The translations under genes were made by a program, and so were the position numbers. From NCBI GenBank assembly GCA_934234275.1, contig CAKQHU010000095.1, positions 1 through 5,457 of the forward strand: DNA of 5,457 nucleotides, in the 5' to 3' direction. The stretch is from an uncultured Phascolarctobacterium sp. GTDB taxonomy: Bacteria > Bacillota > Negativicutes > Acidaminococcales > Acidaminococcaceae. How positions within the stretch are numbered: position 1 is the stretch's first letter; the number at the start of each line of letters is the position of its first letter. This document shows positions 1 to 5,457 of this stretch, in pieces. The notes beneath the pieces were generated by a model. It ran no database searches and was not told the origin of the DNA. It worked only from the letters and a program-made list of their open reading frames with translations.

Positions 1-36
1 ACTTCTTCTAATGTACGTTCCTGGCTTAGCAAATAA
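1..36 (+). CDS. possible 3' end of an upstream gene (11 codons)
   Basis: Frame 1 is open from the window edge and would encode the tail TSSNVRSWLSK, ending at TAA 34-36, 12 bases before a strong + strand terminator. The terminator implies that some + strand transcript ends here. A second frame (from base 2) is also open and stops at TAA 38-40, giving LLLMYVPGLANK, so the frame is not certain; the first looks more like a soluble C-terminal helix. Too short to identify a family. It does not resemble the usual C-terminal UVR motif of UvrB, so nothing suggests that uvrB lies immediately upstream. Confidence 0.25.
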   Translation, partial: TSSNVRSWLSK

Positions 37-48
37 ATAACAAAAGTT

Positions 49-92
49 AGCCGTTGCTTGTCACCTTGCGGGGTGGCCGGCAACGGCTTTTT
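49..92 (+). terminator. rho-independent terminator of the upstream transcript
   Basis: The arms AGCCGTTGC (49-57) and GCAACGGCT (80-88) are perfectly complementary over 9 bp. Inside them, after a T·G pair and one mismatch, 60-65 pairs with 72-77 (five Watson-Crick pairs and one T·G), leaving a six-base loop TTGCGG (66-71). The stem runs directly into five T's (88-92). There is no comparable A-run before the left arm, so it should act on + strand transcription only. It separates the racemase gene from whatever lies upstream. Confidence 0.88.
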
Positions 93-117
93 GTGTACAT
101 AGATAGGCTGATGATAT

Positions 118-146
118 TTGCAAATAACAGCCCGGTGTGCTAAAAT
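118..146 (+). promoter_or_regulatory. sigma-A type promoter of the racemase gene
   Basis: A -35-like TTGCAA (118-123, 4 of 6 matches to TTGACA) is followed by an exact 17-bp spacer and a -10 TAAAAT (141-146, 5 of 6 matches to TATAAT). The -10 is preceded by TG at 138-139 in the extended -10 position. Transcription would start near 152-154, giving a 5' leader of about 50 bases. The -35 box sits inside a 12-bp perfect palindrome (115-126). The assignment rests on sequence match and on position between a terminator and a gene start. Confidence 0.7.
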
Positions 147-183
147 GATAAGAAATTTACTAATCTTATAAGAAAAGCTGAAT

Positions 184-196
184 AGGAAAGAAGAGG
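184..196 (+). promoter_or_regulatory. ribosome binding site of the racemase gene
   Basis: The purine run AGGAAAGAAGAGG contains AAGAGG at 191-196, five bases before the ATG at 202. It supports that ATG over the in-frame ATGs at 217 and 220, which have no comparable site at good spacing. Confidence 0.7.
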
Positions 197-201
197 TATA
201 T

Positions 202-924
202 ATGAGCGAAAAGAAAATGATGAAAAACGGTAAAAAATTAGGTGTTGTCGGTGGCCTCGGTCCTGCAGCCGCTGCAGAGTTCTTGCGTCAGTTCACTATG
301 AGATGCCCGGCGAACTGCGACCAAGAGCATCCTGTTGTATATATGATCGGTGACTGCGATATCCCGGACCGCGGCACAGCAATTTTCGGCAAGGGTGAAT
401 CTCCGCTGCCGAAGCTGAAGGCTGATTTGCTGCAGCTGTGCGATATGGGTGCGGATGTACTTGCTGTTCCCTGCAATACCGCACATTTCTTTATCGACCA
501 GTTTGCTGATGAATTGCCGGTACCGCTGCTGCATATCGTTGACGAAACCGTTAAGGCTGCTAAAGAGCTTTCTCCGGAAAAGGGTGCCTGGATGCTGTCT
601 ACCAAAGGCACACGTGCTTGCGGACTGTATCAGAAATATGCCGAAAAGCGCGGCCTGACTTTGTACATTCCGAATGAGGAGCAGAGCGATAAATCTCAGG
701 AGGTTATCAACTGCGTTAAGGCTAACCAGCTGGCAAAGGCCGGCGCTATTATGAAAGAGCTGGTAGAGGAGCTGTGGGCTGAGCGCGATATCCCTGTAAT
801 GACCGCCTGCACCGAACTGCCGCTTGGCTATGATGCATCCGGACTGCCGCAGGAGCGCAGCGTTTCCAGCATCGGTGCGCTGGCAGATGCCTGCGTACGT
901 GCACTGTATGAAGAAGTAAAATAA
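202..924 (+). CDS. aspartate/glutamate racemase family protein (PLP-independent amino-acid racemase)
   Basis: A 240-residue cytosolic protein of the aspartate/glutamate racemase superfamily. These enzymes invert the alpha carbon of an amino acid by a two-base cysteine mechanism without PLP. Both catalytic cysteines are present: C91 in PCNTAH (90-95) and C203 in TACTELPL (201-208). Other family landmarks are the N-terminal glycine-rich strand-loop GGLGP (17-21), DQEHP (40-44) and IPDR (54-57), followed by a GKGESPLPKL segment. The length is normal for the family and nothing is truncated. There is no signal peptide or membrane segment. The start is set by the Shine-Dalgarno site at 191-196. The gene has its own promoter and terminator, so it appears to be monocistronic. 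Known members act on aspartate, glutamate or a broad range of other amino acids, and the substrate cannot be read from the sequence. A role in supplying D-amino acids to peptidoglycan or the medium is inference only. The family is secure, the substrate is not. Confidence 0.93.
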   Translation: MSEKKMMKNGKKLGVVGGLGPAAAAEFLRQFTMRCPANCDQEHPVVYMIGDCDIPDRGTAIFGKGESPLPKLKADLLQLCDMGADVLAVPCNTAHFFIDQFADELPVPLLHIVDETVKAAKELSPEKGAWMLSTKGTRACGLYQKYAEKRGLTLYIPNEEQSDKSQEVINCVKANQLAKAGAIMKELVEELWAERDIPVMTACTELPLGYDASGLPQERSVSSIGALADACVRALYEEVK

Positions 925-938
925 TATTTGAGGACTGC

Positions 939-975
939 AACCACCTTGGCTTGAGACTGAGGTGGTTTTTATTTT
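939..975 (+). terminator. rho-independent terminator of the racemase gene
   Basis: Arms AACCACCT (939-946) and AGGTGGTT (960-967) form a perfect 8-bp stem with a 13-base loop. The T tract TTTTT at 966-970 is followed by ATTTT (971-975). It starts 15 bases after the racemase stop codon. It is oriented for + strand transcription and makes read-through into uvrA unlikely to be the main source of uvrA message. Confidence 0.9.
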
Positions 976-996
976 ACTGCGTTTATCCTAGCAGTG

Positions 997-1005
997 TGCT
1001 ATAAT
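997..1005 (+). promoter_or_regulatory. extended -10 promoter of the uvrA-uvrC transcript
   Basis: TGCTATAAT is a perfect extended -10 element: TG at 997-998 and a consensus TATAAT at 1000-1005. No convincing -35 hexamer lies at 16-18 bp spacing, since the bases there are CTGCGT-like. The promoter would therefore depend on the extended -10. Transcription would begin near 1011-1013, about 58 bases before the uvrA start codon. The upstream DNA overlaps the T-rich tail of the preceding terminator. Confidence 0.75.
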
Positions 1006-1022
1006 ATAAACATACTATCGCC

Positions 1023-1051
1023 GGCAGCAGCTGGAGCAGCTTCTGCCTTTT
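1023..1051 (+). promoter_or_regulatory. terminator-like hairpin in the uvrA leader
   Basis: GGCAG (1023-1027) pairs with CTGCC (1043-1047) and AGCTG (1029-1033) pairs with CAGCT (1037-1041), with a single C·T mismatch between the two blocks and a GAG loop (1034-1036). Four T's follow directly (1048-1051), then GTT. The hairpin would begin about ten bases into the predicted transcript and end before the Shine-Dalgarno site at 1058. It could be a weak intrinsic terminator (attenuator) or a structure that stabilises the 5' end. No alternative antiterminator pairing was identified by eye. The structure is seen in the sequence; its regulatory role is inference. Confidence 0.5.
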
Positions 1052-1057
1052 GTTAAC

Positions 1058-1063
1058 AGAGGT
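1058..1063 (+). promoter_or_regulatory. ribosome binding site that fixes the uvrA start at 1071
   Basis: AGAGGT lies eight bases (counted from its last G at 1062) before ATG 1071. The longer in-frame alternative, TTG at 1050, would place its codon in the T run of the leader hairpin. It would also add seven residues (MLTEVKY) before the normal UvrA N terminus and has no upstream Shine-Dalgarno site. Confidence 0.8.
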
Positions 1064-1070
1064 AAAATAT

Positions 1071-3920
1071 ATGCAAGAATTTTTAATTGTTAAGGGTGCG
1101 CGTCAGCACAACCTGAAAAATATAACGGTAGAAATACCACGCAATAAAATGGTAGTTATCACAGGCCTCAGCGGCAGCGGCAAAAGCAGCCTGGCCTTTG
1201 ATACAATCTACGCCGAAGGCCAGCGTCGCTATGTGGAATCACTTTCGGCCTACGCCCGCCAGTTTTTGGGACAGATGGACAAGCCTGATGTAGACTATAT
1301 CGAAGGCCTGAGCCCGGCAATTTCCATCGACCAGAAGACCACGAGCCGCAATCCGCGTTCTACCGTAGGTACGGTAACGGAAATTTACGATTATCTGCGT
1401 CTGCTTTTCGCACGCGCCGGTGAACCGCATTGCCCGCAGTGTGGCAAAATCATTGAGCAGCAGAGCGTACAGCAGATTGTCGACCAGGTGCTGGAGCTGC
1501 CGCCGGGAAGTCGCTTTATGGTGATGGCGCCGCTGGTGCGCGGGCGCAAGGGTGAGCATATGCGTGTGCTCGACGATATGCGGCGTGCAGGCTATGTGCG
1601 TATGTTTATCGATGGTGAGGTGCGCACGCTGGATGAGGATATCCGCCTGGAGAAAAATAAAAAGCACAGCCTTTCGGTGGTCATCGACCGTCTGGCAGTG
1701 CGCGATGGCATCAGGCAGCGCCTGACGGATTCCGTAGAAACGGCGCTGAAGCTGGCCGATGGCTTTGCCGAGGTAGCAACGCTGGGTGAAACAACGGCAA
1801 CGCAGCTTTTCAGCGAGCACTTTGCCTGCAATGACTGCGGCATCAGCTTGCCGGCGATTGAACCGCGCCTGTTTTCCTTTAACAATCCCTTCGGTGCCTG
1901 CCCTGATTGTACCGGTCTTGGCATGCATATGGAGTTTGACAAGGCTTTGATTGTGCCTGACGGTGATAAGAGCTTTGCGGACAGGTGTATTGCCTGCTTC
2001 AGCAACAATCTGAATTCCTATTTTATGAAGCAGCTGGGCGCAGTTCTTGCTGCCTATGGCTATAACTACGACACCAAATGGAATGAGCTGACGCCCGAGA
2101 TGCAGCAGCTTTTGTGGGACGGTGCCGGCGAGAGCAAGTTTAAGTTCCTGTACGAAAACCTGCAGGGTGAGGTTAAGGAGCATAACACAACCTTTGACGG
2201 TATTTTGAACGTGCTGCGCCGTCGTTATCGTGAAGCCTTCAGCGATGCTATGCGTCAGGACTTGGAGGAGTTTATGACGAGCACTCCCTGCGCTGCCTGC
2301 CATGGCAGCCGTTTGAAGCCGGAGGCTCTGGCAATTCTTATCGGCGGTAAAAATATCTGCGAGGTGACGGCGCTGACGGTGCGCGACTGCCTGCAGTTCT
2401 TTACAAAGCTGGAGCTGACGCCGAAGCAGCAGCTAATTGCGCATCAGGTGCTGAAGGAGATTATGGCACGCTTGCAGTTCCTCAATGACGTAGGCCTTGA
2501 TTACCTGACTTTGGACAGAAGCGCCGGTACGCTGAGCGGCGGCGAAGCGCAGCGCATTCGTCTGGCAACGCAGATAGGCAGCGGCCTGACCGGCGTGCTG
2601 TATATTCTGGACGAACCGAGCATTGGCCTGCACCAGCGCGATAACGGCAAGCTGCTGGAAACGCTCAAGCATTTGCGTGATTTGGGCAATACGCTGATTG
2701 TTGTTGAGCATGACGAGGAAACGATGTATGCTGCCGACCAGATTATCGACATCGGTCCGGGAGCAGGCGAGCATGGCGGTGAAGTGGTAGCCCAGGGTAC
2801 AGTAGAAGAAATTGAGCAGGTGCCGGAGTCCGTTACCGGTACCTATCTTAGCGGTCGCAAATTTATCCCTGTTCCCAGGCATCGCCGCGAGTGTGATGGC
2901 AGGATGCTTACGATTCACGGTGCCCGCGCCAACAATCTCAAAAATATTGATGTCAGCATTCCGCTCGGAGTCTTTACTGTCGTAACAGGCGTGAGCGGCA
3001 GCGGCAAATCCACCTTGATAAATGATATTCTTTACAACGCTTTGGCTGCCAAGCTCAACGGTGCGCGTCTGCGTGCTTCGGAGCACGACAGCATTGAGGG
3101 CATAGAATATACGGATAAGGTTATCAACATCGACCAGTCCCCAATCGGACGCACACCGCGCTCTAATCCAGCAACCTATACCGGCGTCTTTGATTTTATC
3201 CGTGAGCTCTTCAGCCAGACCAATGAGGCCAAGCTGCGCGGCTATAAGGCAGGCCGCTTCAGCTTTAACGTCAAGGGAGGACGCTGCGAAGCCTGCAAGG
3301 GCGATGGTATGAATAAGATAGAAATGAATTTCCTGCCGGACGTTTACGTTCCCTGCGAGGTTTGTCACGGCGCACGCTACAACCGCGATACGCTGGAGGT
3401 GCATTACAAGGGCAAATCCATCGCGGAGGTGCTTGATATGACGGTAAGCGAGGCCTGCGAGTTCTTTAAGAACCAGCCGCGCATTTACCGCAAGCTGGCA
3501 GTGCTGGAGGATGTAGGCCTTGGCTACATTCATCTGGGACAGGCAGCGACGACGCTGAGCGGCGGCGAAGCACAGCGCGTTAAGCTGGCAACGGAGCTTT
3601 CGCGCCGCAGTACGGGACGCACGGTGTATATTCTGGACGAGCCTACGACAGGCCTGCATATTGCGGACGTACACAAGCTGCTGGATGTGCTGCAGCGTCT
3701 TGTAGAAGGCGGTGACAGCGTTATCGTCATCGAGCATAACCTGGACGTTATCAAGGTGGCGGATTACATTATCGACCTCGGTCCCGAGGGCGGCGACAAG
3801 GGCGGTACTCTGGTGGCCAGCGGTACGCCGGAGGAGGTAGCGAAGGTCAAAAAATCCTACACCGGACAGTACATCAAGCAGGAGCTGGCTAAGGCGAAGA
3901 AGAACGGGTGGTATGTATGA
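1071..3920 (+). CDS. uvrA: excinuclease ABC subunit A (UvrA), DNA damage recognition ATPase
   Basis: A 949-residue UvrA (E. coli 940). It is the cytosolic dimeric ABC-type ATPase that scans DNA for bulky lesions and loads UvrB in nucleotide excision repair. Two complete ABC modules are visible. Module I has Walker A GLSGSGKS (32-39), signature LSGGE (488-492) and Walker B ILDEP with D514/E515. Module II has Walker A GVSGSGKS (640-647), signature LSGGE (829-833) and Walker B with D856/E857. Zinc modules are C253/C256/C277/C280 and C739/C742/C762/C765. Two further CxxC pairs, C121/C124 and C407/C410, may form the additional zinc module known from Gram-positive UvrA. The UvrB-binding and insertion domains lie between Walker A I and signature I, at roughly 120-400. 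An unusual extra CxxC (C306/C309) lies where other UvrA proteins have a GAI-containing stretch. Transcribed from its own promoter, its stop codon overlaps the uvrC start. The ABC ATPase and both four-cysteine zinc modules are intact. Confidence 0.98.
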   Translation: MQEFLIVKGARQHNLKNITVEIPRNKMVVITGLSGSGKSSLAFDTIYAEGQRRYVESLSAYARQFLGQMDKPDVDYIEGLSPAISIDQKTTSRNPRSTVGTVTEIYDYLRLLFARAGEPHCPQCGKIIEQQSVQQIVDQVLELPPGSRFMVMAPLVRGRKGEHMRVLDDMRRAGYVRMFIDGEVRTLDEDIRLEKNKKHSLSVVIDRLAVRDGIRQRLTDSVETALKLADGFAEVATLGETTATQLFSEHFACNDCGISLPAIEPRLFSFNNPFGACPDCTGLGMHMEFDKALIVPDGDKSFADRCIACFSNNLNSYFMKQLGAVLAAYGYNYDTKWNELTPEMQQLLWDGAGESKFKFLYENLQGEVKEHNTTFDGILNVLRRRYREAFSDAMRQDLEEFMTSTPCAACHGSRLKPEALAILIGGKNICEVTALTVRDCLQFFTKLELTPKQQLIAHQVLKEIMARLQFLNDVGLDYLTLDRSAGTLSGGEAQRIRLATQIGSGLTGVLYILDEPSIGLHQRDNGKLLETLKHLRDLGNTLIVVEHDEETMYAADQIIDIGPGAGEHGGEVVAQGTVEEIEQVPESVTGTYLSGRKFIPVPRHRRECDGRMLTIHGARANNLKNIDVSIPLGVFTVVTGVSGSGKSTLINDILYNALAAKLNGARLRASEHDSIEGIEYTDKVINIDQSPIGRTPRSNPATYTGVFDFIRELFSQTNEAKLRGYKAGRFSFNVKGGRCEACKGDGMNKIEMNFLPDVYVPCEVCHGARYNRDTLEVHYKGKSIAEVLDMTVSEACEFFKNQPRIYRKLAVLEDVGLGYIHLGQAATTLSGGEAQRVKLATELSRRSTGRTVYILDEPTTGLHIADVHKLLDVLQRLVEGGDSVIVIEHNLDVIKVADYIIDLGPEGGDKGGTLVASGTPEEVAKVKKSYTGQYIKQELAKAKKNGWYV
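2529..2548 (+). repeat. 20-bp direct repeat within uvrA, copy 1
   Basis: These 20 bases are identical to 3552-3571 and encode the same peptide, TLSGGEA, the ABC signature of module I. The copies are 1023 bp (341 codons) apart and in the same reading frame. They reflect the ancestral duplication of the ABC module plus a shared codon preference. Confidence 0.85.
3552..3571 (+). repeat. 20-bp direct repeat within uvrA, copy 2
   Basis: Identical to 2529-2548; encodes the ABC signature of module II. Shorter identical stretches also link the two Walker A regions (15 bp, from 1170 and 2994) and the two Walker B regions (16 bp, 2599-2614 and 3625-3640). Confidence 0.85.
3906..3911 (+). promoter_or_regulatory. 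weak ribosome binding site of uvrC inside the end of uvrA
   Basis: GGGTGG lies five bases before ATG 3917. It is a poorer match to AGGAGG than the sites of the other two genes. With the ATGA stop/start overlap, this suggests uvrC translation relies mainly on ribosomes finishing uvrA. Confidence 0.45.
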
Positions 3921-5457
3921 CAGAATTAGTCGCAGGCTTTAGCGACAATATAAAGAATGCCTTGGCAGTGCTGCCGGAAAAGCCCGGCGTTTACCTGATG
4001 CATGATGCCTCCGGCAAGGTTATCTATGTCGGCAAGGCCGTTGTGCTGAAAAACCGTGTGCGCAGCTACTTCCGTAATCTGGCTAGCCATACGCCGAAGG
4101 TGAAGGCAATGGTGGCGAAAATAGCGGAGATTGAAACGATTGTTACCTCCAGCGAGGTAGAAGCACTGATTCTAGAGTGCAACTTGATTAAAAAATATCG
4201 CCCGCGTTACAATATCAGCCTGAAGGATGACAAAACATATCCCTATCTTAAGGTTACCATGCAGGAGGATTTCCCGCGTTTATATGTGACGCGCAGGCAG
4301 CTGCGCGACGGCGCACGTTATTACGGACCGTATGCTGACGCCGGTGCCATGCATGCCACGGTAAAGCTGCTGCGCAGCATGTTTCCGCTGCGCACCTGTC
4401 GCAAAATGAATCCTGACAGACCATGCCTGAACTACCACATTAAGCGTTGCCTTGCGCCCTGCGCCGGTTACATCAGCAAGGCGGATTATCATAAGATGAT
4501 TAAATCCGTCTGCATGGTGCTGGACGGACGCACGACGGAGCTGGAGCGCGATTTGAAGCAGCAGATGCAGGAGGCGGCGGATAATTACGCCTTTGAGGAG
4601 GCTGCCAGACTGCGCGACCAGCTGCAGGCTGTGGCACGTTTGAATGAAGCGCAGAAGGCTGTAACCAATAACGGCGGGGATATGGATATCTTCGGCCTGG
4701 GGCAGGATATGACAGGCCTGTGCGTGCAGTTATTCTTCGTGCGTAAGGGCAAGCTCATCGGCAGAGATAACTTCTTCTTGCCCGACGGCGGTGACACGCC
4801 GCAGGAGGTTATGACAGCCTTCGTCAAGCAGTATTATAACGAAGCGACCTTCATTCCCGAGGAAGTAGTGCTGCCATACTTGCCGGAGGAGGAAGAAAAG
4901 CAGCTTATCGAAACCTGGCTGGCTGATAAGGCGCAGCGACGGGTGGAGCTGCTGCTGCCGCAGCGCGGTGTGAAAAAGGATTTGCTGAAGCTGGCGAATG
5001 AAAATGCCGTCAAGCTGCTGAATGAACGATTGCGTAAGGGTAGCCTATCGCTGAAAAATGACCTGCAGGCAGCCGAAGAACTGCAGCAGGCCTTGGGGTT
5101 GGAGCATCCTTTAGAGCGCATGGACTGCTTCGATATCAGCCATACGCAGGGCAGCGAAACTGTTGCATCCATGGTTGTGTTCCGCAACGGCACCAGCAGC
5201 AAAAAAGATTACCGCAGGTATAAAATCGTTTCGGCAGAAGGCAAGCCTGATGACTTTAAATCCATGCAGGAGGTTGTCTACCGCCGTTACCGGGATTATG
5301 AGGACTTGCCAAGCCTTGTGGTTATCGACGGCGGCAAGGGCCAACTAAGCTCGGCGCTGGAGGTTATCCGCGGCCTGGGCCTTGATGATTTGCCGGTTGT
5401 AGGTCTGGCCAAGCGCGAGGAGGAAATCTTCAAGCCGCACCAGAGCGAAAGCATCAT
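3917..5457 (+). CDS. uvrC: excinuclease ABC subunit C (UvrC), 3'-truncated by the window end
   Basis: The first 513 codons of UvrC, the nuclease that cuts the damaged strand on both sides of a UvrB-marked lesion; family members are about 600 residues. The GIY-YIG domain (about 18-100, 3' incision) has GVY (24-26) and YVG (37-39). Residues matching the T. maritima active site are Y26, Y37, K40, R47 and E87. A cysteine cluster, C161/C170/C178/C182, corresponds to the iron-sulfur cluster ligands reported for E. coli UvrC. The UVR helix pair that contacts UvrB is at about 208-243 (ELERDL...FEEAARLRD). The RNase H-like endonuclease domain (5' incision) shows D406 in [10 protein letters not shown]445/D446 in a DDF segment and D471 in VIDGGKGQL, matching E. 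coli D399, D438 and D466. The last catalytic histidine and the helix-hairpin-helix region lie beyond 5457. ATG 3917 overlaps the uvrA stop codon. No internal stop or frameshift is seen, so the truncation is an artefact of the window. Confidence 0.97.
   Translation, partial: MTELVAGFSDNIKNALAVLPEKPGVYLMHDASGKVIYVGKAVVLKNRVRSYFRNLASHTPKVKAMVAKIAEIETIVTSSEVEALILECNLIKKYRPRYNISLKDDKTYPYLKVTMQEDFPRLYVTRRQLRDGARYYGPYADAGAMHATVKLLRSMFPLRTCRKMNPDRPCLNYHIKRCLAPCAGYISKADYHKMIKSVCMVLDGRTTELERDLKQQMQEAADNYAFEEAARLRDQLQAVARLNEAQKAVTNNGGDMDIFGLGQDMTGLCVQLFFVRKGKLIGRDNFFLPDGGDTPQEVMTAFVKQYYNEATFIPEEVVLPYLPEEEEKQLIETWLADKAQRRVELLLPQRGVKKDLLKLANENAVKLLNERLRKGSLSLKNDLQAAEELQQALGLEHPLERMDCFDISHTQGSETVASMVVFRNGTSSKKDYRRYKIVSAEGKPDDFKSMQEVVYRRYRDYEDLPSLVVIDGGKGQLSSALEVIRGLGLDDLPVVGLAKREEEIFKPHQSESI

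Noticed and set aside
147..172. GATAAG ... CTTATAAG inverted repeat near the racemase transcription start
   Set aside because: Only five AT-rich pairs (ATAAG 148-152 with CTTAT 165-169) with a 12-base loop. The 8-bp palindrome CTTATAAG is also AT-rich and expected by chance in this composition.
93..201. Riboswitch or small RNA in the racemase leader
   Set aside because: The predicted leader is only about 50 bases, AT-rich, and shows no conserved aptamer-like core or internal terminator.
1043..1059. LexA-like CTG...ACAG sequence before uvrA
   Set aside because: The stretch is CTGC rather than CTGT and the half-site spacing is one base too long for the E. coli operator. Its left part is already explained as the arm of the leader hairpin.
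1050..1070. TTG at 1050 as the uvrA start codon
   Set aside because: It lies in the T run after the leader hairpin and lacks an upstream ribosome binding site. It would add seven residues before the conserved N terminus, whereas ATG 1071 has AGAGG at good spacing.
1239..2303. 354-codon open frame on the minus strand inside uvrA
   Set aside because: Same register and explanation as the other long antisense frame; no promoter, Shine-Dalgarno site or family signature.
2433..3737. 434-codon open frame on the minus strand inside uvrA
   Set aside because: It is codon-aligned antisense to uvrA. Stops in that frame require sense TTA, CTA or TCA codons, which this gene rarely uses, so long open frames arise by codon bias. 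The translation is low-complexity (rich in A, Q, H, R) with no recognisable domain, while the sense frame is a perfect UvrA.
1..5457. A novel defence, mobile or biosynthetic system
   Set aside because: Apart from a possible gene tail at the left edge, all coding capacity is taken by a racemase-family gene, uvrA and uvrC with intact family motifs. There are no insertion-sequence ends, integrase, phage genes, CRISPR repeats or unexplained long intergenic regions.

Overview
The window looks like an ordinary chromosomal segment of a low-to-mid G+C Gram-positive-lineage bacterium (Bacillota). The Negativicutes are my best guess, at low confidence. The reasons are purine-rich Shine-Dalgarno sites, AT-rich intergenic promoters with extended -10 elements, U-tailed hairpin terminators, and UvrA/UvrC proteins of general Firmicutes type. 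All three recognisable genes lie on the + strand. I see no mobile element, CRISPR array, tRNA or rRNA.

Layout. Positions 1-48 hold at most the last codons of an upstream gene. A strong rho-independent terminator (49-92) ends that transcript. A promoter (118-146) and Shine-Dalgarno site then drive a single gene for a PLP-independent aspartate/glutamate-type racemase (202-924), which is closed by its own terminator (939-975). A new promoter with a perfect extended -10 (997-1005) begins the next transcript. Its leader carries a GC-rich, terminator-like hairpin (1023-1051) just before the ribosome binding site of uvrA (start at 1071, not the TTG at 1050). uvrA (1071-3920) overlaps uvrC (from 3917) by the four bases ATGA, and uvrC runs off the right edge after 513 codons.

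Function. UvrA (damage recognition and UvrB loading) and UvrC (dual incision) are the first and last proteins of the nucleotide excision repair pathway, and here they appear transcriptionally and translationally coupled. uvrB is not in the window. All catalytic motifs that can be checked in both proteins are intact. The racemase is a separate transcription unit with no visible functional link to repair.

Novelty. I found no undescribed multi-gene system. The observations most worth following are regulatory: the leader hairpin before uvrA, a 12-bp perfect palindrome over the racemase -35 box, and near-identical extended -10 elements at the two promoters. In the proteins, an extra CxxC pair in UvrA is the most notable point.
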